Positions 53,586-60,860 of a stretch of DNA of 64,000 nt are shown here, piece by piece; position 1 is the stretch's first letter; every line of letters starts with the position of its first letter. The notes under the pieces are model-generated. The model was not told where the DNA came from. It saw only the letters and a list, made by a program, of their open reading frames with translations, and ran no database searches. The translations under genes were made by a program, and so were the position numbers. Source of the DNA: RGIG4140 sp045635565. Lineage in GTDB: Bacteria; Pseudomonadota; Alphaproteobacteria; CAAHEQ01; UBA3637. The DNA is taken from contig JAZTVX010000021.1 of the NCBI GenBank assembly GCA_045635565.1, positions 1-64,000 on the forward strand, in the 5' to 3' direction.

Positions 53586-53662
53586 GGGTGTATAGCTCAG
53601 TTGGTTAGAGCGTTACGTTCACATCGTAAAGGTCGTCGGTTCGAATCCAACTACACCCACCA
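53586..53662 (+). tRNA. tRNA-Val (anticodon CAC)
   Basis: Cloverleaf: GGGTGTA acceptor, AGCTCAGTTGGTTAGAGC D arm, TTACG stem with loop TTCACAT (anticodon CAC), T arm with GGTTCGAATCC, encoded CCA. Length 77 with CCA. It stands alone between nifJ and an unknown gene; a T-run follows directly. Confidence 0.97.
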
Positions 53663-53668
53663 TTTTTA

Positions 53669-54295
53669 TTAACTGTTTATATGGTTATTTTGTCTTACTA
53701 AATCCATCAGATTTAAATGATACGATTCAACGAGTTGTGGAGAAAAAGGAACACTTTCCTCCGTTATTATTTCAAAATTTTCCTGTAATAAATTTAATCG
53801 TTTGTATTTCGATGTTGATGCATACGGATTTAAGCAGCAAAGAAATTGATTATCATCAGGAATTTGTACAAGGTATTGTTCATCAAATAGGATAAAAGAA
53901 GGTATCCTTTCATCTTGTCCCCAATCTAATATACGGATATTTTCGGCATAAGGCAGAGCAGAGATAAGAGGGTGTGTTTCATTGAAATGTTCATCTGTTT
54001 TGAAGGGCATAGCTTGCGTTAGTTTTTCATTGGCTAATACGTCCCGTGTAACAATCAAAGATAATCCTTTTATCTTTTCTGGGAAATATTCGGAAAAGCA
54101 AGATAAATAAGGGTACATTTTGTCAAAATCATCTTTATTTAAAAATAGTTGCACGTGTTCGCTTTGCTCTGTTAATAACTGACACATCAGTAAAATACGA
54201 TTATCATTATATGAAATGGGAAATATTTCCTTGTAATTTTGTTCAATTGCCTGTTCATATGTTTTAATAATTTTTTCACTTTTTTGAGTTGACAT
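53669..54295 (-). CDS. Hypothetical protein
   Basis: Start at ATG 54295 (MSTQKSEKIIK), with AAGGTG upstream; the frame is open to a TTG at 54367, where the upstream AGGA is too close. The 208-residue soluble protein is acidic and mixed alpha/beta (ILLMCQLLTEQSEHVQLFLN, IRILDWGQDERIPSFILFDEQYLVQIPDD). The middle shows a helix-turn text typical of small enzymes, but I recognise no family. Its stop lies just after tRNA-Val, and it is divergent from the gene at 54530. Confidence 0.65.
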   Translation of the reverse strand: MSTQKSEKIIKTYEQAIEQNYKEIFPISYNDNRILLMCQLLTEQSEHVQLFLNKDDFDKMYPYLSCFSEYFPEKIKGLSLIVTRDVLANEKLTQAMPFKTDEHFNETHPLISALPYAENIRILDWGQDERIPSFILFDEQYLVQIPDDNQFLCCLNPYASTSKYKRLNLLQENFEIITEESVPFSPQLVESYHLNLMDLVRQNNHINS

Positions 54296-54431
54296 TTTCG
54301 CATTCACCTTTTTAAAGTTTTCAAAAGTACCAGATACCAAGTTATCAGATTTTTTCGTAAATTTCAATCCTGTTTCATCTTTATTATTTAAACAGGTTAT
54401 TTATATGATTCAAAATGATTTTTTTAATGAA

Positions 54432-54459
54432 AACATTGACAATTGGTCAATGTTATAAT
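54432..54459 (+). promoter_or_regulatory. Operator-like dyad overlapping a consensus -10
   Basis: AACATTGAC (54432-54440) and GTCAATGTT (54446-54454) form a perfect 9-bp inverted repeat around AATTG. Its last T is the first base of TATAAT (54454-54459), the -10 for the gene at 54530. No good -35 lies 17 bp upstream; the dyad takes its place. Confidence 0.6.
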
Positions 54460-54529
54460 ACTATATCAAAAATTCAACAAAGATGAGTGTTGATACACAA
54501 AATGGATAATTGAATACAGGGAATACACT

Positions 54530-55393
54530 ATGAATTTTAATATGAAAGAAAATTTAATGTTAGAACAAACAACCAAACAATCAGAGTCTAAAAAAATAAA
54601 TTTAGAATTAAAAGCAACTTTACGTCGATTATCTTTGAAACACCGACAAACCTTAATGAATACAATTGTAGAACAACAAGAAGATGGGGTTTTTTGTATA
54701 GAACAATTATTGACTAATTTATTAACATCTGCAATTTTGATATCACCAATTAAACCGGCTGTTGTAAGAGCTAACATGATGAAAGAGCCAGCACAACAAT
54801 TATGTTGTCTTGCTGACTATGATGTGAATGTTAATTTAAATTTACTACCGATTAAAGATGCTGATTATCCGTTGTATTTGGAATGTTGGAATGGTAAAAC
54901 GCAGGAAGTTGTTGATTTAATTCATCGATATGCAACAATTTTATATTCTTTAAAGAAAGATGACCTTATTTCATTTGCCCAAGAAGTGTGTTTGCCGGAT
55001 ACCGAAGAAGAAAAGGTCCAAAAAGAAACTCGATACAAAGAACTTGAACAGAAAGCATTGTCTTTGCATCGTTCAGAATACGACAATAATCCAAGTTATA
55101 AAGCAATGTTTGATATGTTTTATGAGGACGAAAAAACAGAAAAAGAAGTATGTTGTGTCGGGTTTAGAGGTGTTACAAACATTACACCTTATGATTTTGA
55201 ACCTCCTAAAAAAACGGGAGCGAAAATTATTGGGGCTTTATTGGCTGTTAGTGCTGTTGCGACAGGTGTTTATTGTTTGACACAAAACACAGATGATAAT
55301 GCATCTGAACAAGTGGTACCCCAGATGCAAAAAATTATGGAACAAAAACCTGTGGTTCAACCAACCAATAGTCGTGGTGCTAAAACAATGTGA
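54530..55393 (+). CDS. Unknown protein with C-terminal membrane helix and RGA-type tail
   Basis: A 287-residue protein. Residues 1-230 are soluble and helical, with some CC pairs (QLCCLADYDV, EVCCVGFRG). One membrane helix lies near residues 232-252 (AKIIGALLAVSAVATGVYCL), followed by a Pro/Gln-rich tail ending NSRGAKTM. The last residues match the ends of the two ankyrin proteins at 56970 and 58340. I know no family. The tail-anchored layout would leave most of the protein in the cytoplasm. AGGGA lies 8 bp before the ATG. Its promoter carries a perfect dyad. Confidence 0.7.
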   Translation: MNFNMKENLMLEQTTKQSESKKINLELKATLRRLSLKHRQTLMNTIVEQQEDGVFCIEQLLTNLLTSAILISPIKPAVVRANMMKEPAQQLCCLADYDVNVNLNLLPIKDADYPLYLECWNGKTQEVVDLIHRYATILYSLKKDDLISFAQEVCLPDTEEEKVQKETRYKELEQKALSLHRSEYDNNPSYKAMFDMFYEDEKTEKEVCCVGFRGVTNITPYDFEPPKKTGAKIIGALLAVSAVATGVYCLTQNTDDNASEQVVPQMQKIMEQKPVVQPTNSRGAKTM

Positions 55394-55483
55394 TGAATGA
55401 AAATGTTTAATAAGATTACCGTTCAATGTACAATCTCAATCTAATGGGGAACTCGAATGGAATAATTTATCAATTTTATAAAT

Positions 55484-55508
55484 AGCCTTGCTAAAACGCA
55501 AGGCTTTG
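55484..55508 (+). terminator. Terminator-like hairpin
   Basis: An 8-bp stem AGCCTTGC / GCAAGGCT (55484-55491 with 55498-55505), loop 6 nt, followed by a short TTTG. It is weak as a terminator for the gene ending at 55393. Confidence 0.5.
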
Positions 55509-55534
55509 TCAATAGAACAAATATTATTTTCGTC

Positions 55535-55563
55535 TTGACAATGATTTGTGACTGTGTTAGCAT
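55535..55563 (+). promoter_or_regulatory. Promoter of the uridine-kinase-like gene
   Basis: TTGACA (55535-55540), 17-bp spacer, TAGCAT (55558-55563). Confidence 0.7.
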
Positions 55564-55703
55564 CCCTCTGTTATGATGCAAATATCTCAAAACATCAACA
55601 AAAAACATAAAAATCTTTCGTGGAGAGATCCGACATAAGATGCCTTTTTTAATATAAATATAATATTTTATTCAAACATTTATATTAGGAAAGGATTTTT
55701 AAA
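55564..55703 (+). other. Long 5' leader of the uridine-kinase-like gene
   Basis: If transcription starts near 55570 the leader is about 134 nt. It holds a GATGC at 55574 that could pair with the GCATC at the -10, a Purine-rich stretch near 55620 (GTGGAGAGATCC) not at the right distance for a start, and a T-run. AGGAAAGG precedes the real ATG. The whole gap 55394-55703 has no gene I can support. Confidence 0.4.
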
Positions 55704-56420
55704 ATGACTTTATTGCATAGCCAATCAGAAGAACCGTTTGTTCTTTCGGCGACATCGAAATTGTTATTGAAAGAATTGCTTCAATTACGACAAACAGGTC
55801 AAAACAGACCGGTTCTTATAGCCATTTCAGGTGAAAGCGCTGCCGGAAAAACAACTTTTATCAATACGTTAAAGCGAATACTAAAATCAGCAACGTTTAT
55901 TGATGCCGATAACTATTTTAATGATTTATCACAAGAAATTCAACAGGCAGGTTCTTTTGCTAATTTGGTGGAGCAGGGGTTTGAAAGTGATGCTCCAACG
56001 TCATTTCAATTAAAGCAATTGGAACAGGATTTAAGGACTTTAAAATCAAATAAAAGTGTATGGATACCGCTATATGATATGAAAACGGGAAAAAGTTTTT
56101 CTGATGCACAATTTATTCAACCATCAACATTTATTTTTGTAGCCGGTATTTGTACGTTGTATAGGCCAGTATCAGATTTGTTTGATTTTAAAATCTATTT
56201 ACAAGCAGATGAAAAATTGAGGTTTGAACGATATATGAAACGAGCCACAGAACGAGGACAAACACAATCAGAGGCACAACGGCAATATGCCTATATATCT
56301 AAAATGGCACAAAAATACATTTTACCTCAACAAAAACAGGCTGATATAATTGTCAAAGGACGATTGCCGAAACATTATTTGCAACAGTTGTTTATACAAA
56401 CAATTCGTTCAATCGTATAA
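55704..56420 (+). CDS. Uridine-kinase-like P-loop kinase
   Basis: A 238-residue P-loop kinase. Walker A: ISGESAAGKTTFI (about residues 41-53). Then IDADNYFNDL, the DxDxFY-like motif of the uridine kinase/phosphoribulokinase fold, IPLYDMKTGKS, and an Arg-rich lid RFERYMKRATERGQT. These fit the Udk family that phosphorylates uridine or cytidine, but a PRK- or pantothenate-kinase-like substrate is possible. Its length (238) is slightly above E. coli Udk (213). It stands alone between two unknown genes. Confidence 0.8.
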   Translation: MTLLHSQSEEPFVLSATSKLLLKELLQLRQTGQNRPVLIAISGESAAGKTTFINTLKRILKSATFIDADNYFNDLSQEIQQAGSFANLVEQGFESDAPTSFQLKQLEQDLRTLKSNKSVWIPLYDMKTGKSFSDAQFIQPSTFIFVAGICTLYRPVSDLFDFKIYLQADEKLRFERYMKRATERGQTQSEAQRQYAYISKMAQKYILPQQKQADIIVKGRLPKHYLQQLFIQTIRSIV

Positions 56421-56458
56421 TGATGAGACACGTTTAAGTCGTCTATTAAAATAAATTT

Positions 56459-56502
56459 GATTCCGGATAAAGCAAAAATAATATCTTTATCCGGAATTTG
56501 AC
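56459..56502 (+). terminator. Hairpin after the uridine-kinase-like gene
   Basis: A 12-13-bp perfect stem TTCCGGATAAAG / CTTTATCCGGAA (56461-56472 with 56485-56496), loop 12 nt. The T-run behind it is short (TTTG). Confidence 0.6.
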
Positions 56503-56559
56503 AATGATAAAGCCTGACTTATTCAGCGAGACTTTGTTATTGGACATCGAAATTGTTGC

Positions 56560-56952
56560 TTATCCTCGTTGTCTGGATTCTTTCCTTTTTTTATTCAAAT
56601 AAGCGTTAGCAGTTGAGGATTTTCCTGCTTGATTTAATCTGTTTGCTACATAAGATTGTTCATATGCTTCCCCATTAAAAATAAAATTACCGACTGTTCT
56701 TGCTTGTTTGATGATTGGCATATCTTTAAATGAAGATTTATTATCACAAAATTCTGAAATCGTTTTAGATGCTCTTGCACACATCATTTCAGCATCATCT
56801 TTTAATAGGATTTTTTTACCTAATTTTTGTTCGGCATGTTTTTTACCACTTTCAATGCCAATACTATCCAGTTCAGCCAAAAGTCGTGCTTCATAAACTT
56901 TGGGTCTAAATATCGCACAAAATGTATCTTCTATATATTTAAATATATTCAT
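56560..56952 (-). CDS. Hypothetical protein of the ankyrin gene group
   Basis: A 130-residue basic, soluble protein with no signal peptide. It is helical (YEARLLAELDSIGIESGKKHAEQKLGK, AEMMCARASKTISEFCDN) and ends in KKRKESRQRG. I recognise no family. It starts 18 bp after the stop of the larger ankyrin protein and is probably the last gene of a three-gene operon with a promoter at 59152-59180. Confidence 0.7.
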   Translation of the reverse strand: MNIFKYIEDTFCAIFRPKVYEARLLAELDSIGIESGKKHAEQKLGKKILLKDDAEMMCARASKTISEFCDNKSSFKDMPIIKQARTVGNFIFNGEAYEQSYVANRLNQAGKSSTANAYLNKKRKESRQRG

Positions 56953-56969
56953 TTTATAGAATCCTTTCT

Positions 56970-58316
56970 TTATTCACTTCTTGCACCCCGACCTTCATCT
57001 TTGGGTTTAATATTGGTATTTTGATGACTAATTAGAGTAGGGAAGGTAATTGTCAAATTATCAGATGTTGCTTCCGTGTTGGTCGATATAGAAAAATAAA
57101 AAGGTTGTTGATTGGAATATGCTGGCTTTCTTGTTATTTCTTGACATTTTTGTTCTTCTTGAAACACCTCTTTGAATGTACGTGTAATCATATTTCTAAC
57201 GACTAAAGGCAAATCATTATTGATTGATGATTTTGCTTTTTTCCAATCAATTTTTGATTTTTCATCTTCTGATAATGTTTTCATGATATAATTAAAAGCG
57301 TTTTTGTCTCTTTGTAGAAATGTGCACCCTAATATTTCTTCAATTGTGAACATGTTTAAATTTTTAGAAAAAATAGGACATTTTTTTTGATAGAGATGAA
57401 ACATTGCAAACGGGTGCAATTCTTGAATGGATATACTAGCCATTATGGCTCTTTCTTCTTGAGTGGCTTTTTCATAAACCATATCAATAATGTTTTTGTT
57501 GCATGTTAAAAGTGCCTCTTTTAAAGGATAGCTATACTTATTAGGTTGAAAGGTTGCGCCTGCATCTAACAAAAGTTTCACCATTTTTTCATCTTGATGA
57601 ACAATTGCATAACTTAAAGACGAATTCCCTGCCCAAAACATTTCTTTTCCCCACGTACTGTCTTTATTTTTTTCTTGAGCAATATTTAAAATTCTTTTAA
57701 CCAGAATTTCATTTTTGTTTCGAACAGATATTGATAAAAACTCAGATGTACCAAGATTGTTCATAATTTCAGCCCCATGTTCAAGAAGCAAAAGAGCCGT
57801 TTCGGTGTGATTATGATAAACCGCAGCACGCAAAGCGGGGCTTTCTTTATCACGTTCAAAAAAGGAGGGGTTAATTTTTGCCCCTTTTTTAATCAACATC
57901 GCCACAATTTCTGTTTGTCCAAAAGTAGAAGCCACCACTAAAAGGCTTTTATTATCCCCTGTTTTTTTATTCGGGTTTAAACCGTTTTGCAAAGCGTGTG
58001 CCACTTTTTCAACCAATCCCTCTTTAACCCATTCAAAAGATTGAAAATCTTCATATTTTTTTAAATAAGACGTAATTTTTTTAACGTTTCCAGACAAAAT
58101 AGCATCTTTAAAGCGATATTCATCTTTTCCTGAAAAAAACTCCAAATCAATTTTTTTGTTTAAATTGATGAAATAATTGAAAATTTCAATAGTTTTCTTT
58201 TCAGTCGGATATAAAAAAACACTTTCTCGTTCATATTTTTCAATCATTTCTTTCAGTTTTGAATAATCCCCTGTTTTAAAGGCATTTTCAAAAAGTTCAT
58301 TAAAGACAGTATTCAT
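56970..58316 (-). CDS. Ankyrin-repeat protein with C-terminal RGA-type tail
   Basis: A 448-residue protein, no signal peptide. Ankyrin repeats cover about residues 120-300: LLVVASTFGQTEIVAMLIKKGAKINP, PALRAAVYHNHTETALLLLEHGAEI and SLSYAIVHQDEKMVKLLLDAGATFQ show the usual TALHxAA...LL..GA pattern. The N-terminal 110 residues are helical and may be a separate domain. The C-terminus EGRGARSE is shared with the gene upstream (SRGARTE) and with 54530 (SRGAKTM). Ankyrin proteins of this kind can be secreted effectors, but no secretion system is seen here. Confidence 0.8.
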   Translation of the reverse strand: MNTVFNELFENAFKTGDYSKLKEMIEKYERESVFLYPTEKKTIEIFNYFINLNKKIDLEFFSGKDEYRFKDAILSGNVKKITSYLKKYEDFQSFEWVKEGLVEKVAHALQNGLNPNKKTGDNKSLLVVASTFGQTEIVAMLIKKGAKINPSFFERDKESPALRAAVYHNHTETALLLLEHGAEIMNNLGTSEFLSISVRNKNEILVKRILNIAQEKNKDSTWGKEMFWAGNSSLSYAIVHQDEKMVKLLLDAGATFQPNKYSYPLKEALLTCNKNIIDMVYEKATQEERAIMASISIQELHPFAMFHLYQKKCPIFSKNLNMFTIEEILGCTFLQRDKNAFNYIMKTLSEDEKSKIDWKKAKSSINNDLPLVVRNMITRTFKEVFQEEQKCQEITRKPAYSNQQPFYFSISTNTEATSDNLTITFPTLISHQNTNIKPKDEGRGARSE

Positions 58317-58339
58317 TTTATTTTTCTTCCGTTAAATTA

Positions 58340-59095
58340 CTACTCTGTTCTTGCACCACGGGAAGTGTCTTGTGTTGGCAATTGCTTTTGGTCTGTTATT
58401 TTTTGGACCTGTCTTGGAATATCTACATCATCTCCTTGTATATTTTCATCTGGGTAAGGCGGAATTCTGTCCAAAAGTGTTTTTTCATAATTTTCAACAG
58501 GTTGAACTGTAATATCTTGCACACGAACAATCGGTGTTGGAAATTTTTGTTCTAAATCCTGATCGCTGATTGGCATAATGCTTTTTTCTTCAATGGCTTG
58601 TCTGATATATGCTCTAACAGTTTGGCTGTGTTTACTCTTTTTGCGTTCAAATTCAAGTATCCCATTTTTCATAGCATCCGAATAAGCCAAAGCAACAGGT
58701 GTGTATCCCATTTTATTCACTTTTGTTATAGAGGCTCCATTATTCAACAATGCAACAACTAACTCTTCTCCACCTTTTTGTTGAACAGCCATATGCAAAA
58801 GAGTATCCCCATCTATATCTGCTTTTTTAACATCACATGTCTTATTCTGCACTGATTTGATAATATATTTTTCTAATTCAGAAGTATATTGAGAATATTT
58901 CATAATTCCTATGTATTCCAATGTTTCACAAGCGGTATTGGATTTATTAAGAACGTTGTCTAAGTCTTTATCAAAATCTTCTTCAGTATATGGAAGCAAT
59001 TGTCTGTTAAAAATGGTAGTTGCAATATTCGCAGTTTTTTTTACTAATTGTGAAAGAAAACCTATTTCATCTTTTTTACCAGTATTCGTTGTCAT
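58340..59095 (-). CDS. Ankyrin-repeat protein with C-terminal RGA-type tail
   Basis: A 251-residue protein without signal peptide. Two ankyrin repeats lie at about residues 95-145 (DGDTLLHMAVQQKGGEELVVALLNNGASITKVNKMGYTPVALAYSDA, read in order). The rest is charged and low in complexity, ending QDTSRGARTE. It is the first gene of the operon with 56970 and 56560 and stands behind a near-perfect promoter. Start after AAAGGG at ATG 59095. The shared tail suggests that the two ankyrin proteins and the membrane protein at 54530 go to the same place or partner. Confidence 0.78.
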   Translation of the reverse strand: MTTNTGKKDEIGFLSQLVKKTANIATTIFNRQLLPYTEEDFDKDLDNVLNKSNTACETLEYIGIMKYSQYTSELEKYIIKSVQNKTCDVKKADIDGDTLLHMAVQQKGGEELVVALLNNGASITKVNKMGYTPVALAYSDAMKNGILEFERKKSKHSQTVRAYIRQAIEEKSIMPISDQDLEQKFPTPIVRVQDITVQPVENYEKTLLDRIPPYPDENIQGDDVDIPRQVQKITDQKQLPTQDTSRGARTE

Positions 59096-59151
59096 GATAA
59101 TACCCTTTTTTTATATTTATTCGACATTTTTTATCTCATATGGTGGTCGGT

Positions 59152-59180
59152 TTTATAGCATATTTAAAGATATCTGTCAA
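59152..59180 (-). promoter_or_regulatory. Promoter of the ankyrin operon
   Basis: Minus strand: TTGACA (59175-59180), 17-bp spacer ending in TGC, TATAAA (59152-59157): a consensus -35 with an extended -10. Confidence 0.8.
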
Positions 59181-59250
59181 ATATTATCTAAAAACATAGA
59201 GAAAATATAAGGAAGTAAAATCCAGTCAGGTAAAATAGTTTTTATAATAT

Positions 59251-59280
59251 TTGACAAATGGTTTATGGAACAAGTATATA
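59251..59280 (+). promoter_or_regulatory. Possible antisense promoter into the lectin-type prepilin gene
   Basis: Plus strand: TTGACA (59251-59256), 18-bp spacer, TATATA (59275-59280). There is no plus-strand gene downstream, so a transcript would run antisense to the gene at 59368-60561. Confidence 0.45.
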
Positions 59281-59367
59281 GGCATTCAATAGAAGACAGA
59301 TTGATTTTCGTGTTATAAATTTTGCAATTTTAAACCATGCTTTTGCTTGATATCAATAACATTTCGA

Positions 59368-60561
59368 TTACATATCAGTGCATACAGCGTATCTTGCCTC
59401 ATTGTTCAAACCTGTCGGGTTTACATAACCGTTTGAAGGATTGATATGATAACTATAACAATCAGAGTAAGTATCTGCCATCCACGACCAGTCAGAACCA
59501 TACGCTTTTTTCATTGCGGCTGTTGGTGCTGATATATTTGTCGTGCTGGATGTTGTTATTCCGATAGTTCTATCGGCATGACAATATCCCCATCTGTTTT
59601 CACATCCTGTGGGACAGAATTTGTAGGCACATTTGTAATCGGCTACTTTAACAAGACGTTTTCCTAGAGCTGTACAAAAATGATCAGCACTCCACCAATT
59701 CATTGGGATAGATGACATAACAAACGGCGGATTGGATGATTCTTTTGGTGGTTTAAGCGTTGTATTTTTACAAGAACCTGTCATACCTTGTGTATCTTTT
59801 GTGCATTTATTTCCACCAACATCTGTAATATGACAATACAATCCTCTGTTGCAATCGCTATTACTTTTGCACGTTTCTGTTTGCATTTCGCATGTTTTTG
59901 AAGATGTGAATCTTGTATTTAATTCATTACAATAGCATTGAATAATTTCCCCTGTTTGCGAATTATGCATTGTCTCAGCTAAACCACCCAACCCATCCGG
60001 TGATGTATTTTTAGGACAAATAAGTAATGGTAAAACCTCTGTATTAAAAAATAACATTATTGTGTTATTTTTATCTAAACAAACTGCATTTTCATCAATA
60101 GATACACCATTTAAGAGTTGATAAACAACATATTTTAAAACATTAGATGACATTTGTATGTTTTTGCAAAGTGGCTTATTCACATTGGTTAATGATATCC
60201 AATAACCAGTTTCTTTTACATGGCATTTTCTTTCTTTTTTGCCGGAATTGCCACAACCATAATCAAACAGATAATTTCCGGTTATCATTGTACCATTATC
60301 GTATGGATCAACTAATGATAATATTTTTTGCTTATCGTAAGATGTTACCAATTCGATCATCAGTTGATGTGATACATTATTGATTTCATTTAGCACATTA
60401 TTTGCATGATATTTATTCATTGCGTACGTATAACCCGCAATACCGATAATAGAAAGTACACCGACAATGGCTAAAATACCTAACATTTCAACCATGCTAC
60501 GACCTCGTTGTGTTGTCAATGTTTGTAAATTTTCTGTTTTTCGATGCAAGAAATGAATCAT
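59368..60561 (-). CDS. Prepilin-like protein with C-terminal lectin/FGE-like domain
   Basis: Start at ATG 60561 (MIHFLHRKTENL), preceded by GGGGGT and by a good promoter; the frame is longer upstream but unsupported. The 397-residue protein has the signal TQRGRSMVEMLGILAIVGVL with Glu at mature position 5, then GYTYAMNKYHANN, nearly the same as the protein at 29567. The middle is Cys-rich (CNSDCNRGLYCHI-like text). The C-terminal about 110 residues (PMNWWSADHFCTALGKRLV, SWMADTYSDCYSY, NNEARYAVC) look like a C-type-lectin or formylglycine-enzyme-like fold. It is likely a pilus-associated adhesin. Confidence 0.78.
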   Translation of the reverse strand: MIHFLHRKTENLQTLTTQRGRSMVEMLGILAIVGVLSIIGIAGYTYAMNKYHANNVLNEINNVSHQLMIELVTSYDKQKILSLVDPYDNGTMITGNYLFDYGCGNSGKKERKCHVKETGYWISLTNVNKPLCKNIQMSSNVLKYVVYQLLNGVSIDENAVCLDKNNTIMLFFNTEVLPLLICPKNTSPDGLGGLAETMHNSQTGEIIQCYCNELNTRFTSSKTCEMQTETCKSNSDCNRGLYCHITDVGGNKCTKDTQGMTGSCKNTTLKPPKESSNPPFVMSSIPMNWWSADHFCTALGKRLVKVADYKCAYKFCPTGCENRWGYCHADRTIGITTSSTTNISAPTAAMKKAYGSDWSWMADTYSDCYSYHINPSNGYVNPTGLNNEARYAVCTDM

Positions 60562-60606
60562 ACTACCCCCAAATAAAACAACGTTTCTTGATAAAAACAT
60601 TCCATA

Positions 60607-60647
60607 ACAAAATATCCTTTTTGGAGGCATGATATTGGATATTTTGT
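60607..60647. repeat. 11-bp dyad around the -10 of the prepilin-like gene
   Basis: ACAAAATATCC (60607-60617) and GGATATTTTGT (60637-60647) are perfect inverted repeats. The -10 box (60629-60634) lies between them, and the right arm lies in the promoter spacer; a repressor bound here would block the promoter. Confidence 0.6.
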
Positions 60648-60657
60648 CTATTGTCAA
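60629..60657 (-). promoter_or_regulatory. Promoter of the lectin-type prepilin gene
   Basis: Minus strand: TTGACA (60652-60657), 17-bp spacer, TATCAT (60629-60634), about 67 bp before the ATG. Confidence 0.8.
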
Positions 60658-60686
60658 TAAAAAAATAACATCTAAATGCCCTCAAA

Positions 60687-60711
60687 AAATGATATTTTTT
60701 CAATATCATTT
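60687..60711. repeat. 9-bp hairpin upstream of the prepilin promoter
   Basis: AAATGATAT (60687-60695) and ATATCATTT (60703-60711), loop TTTTTCA. It could end transcription from the adhesin gene on the minus strand or serve as an upstream regulatory site. Confidence 0.45.
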
Positions 60712-60764
60712 CTTATAAAAGAGGCTATAAGTGATGCTCTTGTTTTAGAAGGATTATAAATTAA

Positions 60765-60860
60765 CTAAACGTCTAACCCATAATTTTCTAAATATTCTTT
60801 GCTCCACAAAACAGCCTCTAAAGTATCATTATAGGAAACATTATGGGGCTTTAATTGGTT
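60765..60860 (-). other. In-frame coding-like extension behind the adhesin stop
   Basis: The adhesin frame stops at TAA 60861-60863, but the same frame stays open for 31 further codons to TAG 60765-60767. The added text (DTLEAVLWSKEYLENYGLDV at its end) looks like a real protein C-terminus. The TAA may be a nonsense change, or read-through may occur. No separate start codon with an RBS is seen. Confidence 0.45.

Noticed and set aside
54436..54459. TTGACA (54436-54441) and TATAAT (54454-54459) as a normal promoter
   Set aside because: The spacer is only 12 bp, too short for sigma70. The TTGACA is better explained as part of the dyad.
56560..56952. Membership of the 130-residue protein in the RGA-tail set
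   Set aside because: It ends ESRQRG, which shares S, R and G but not the RGA core or the position.
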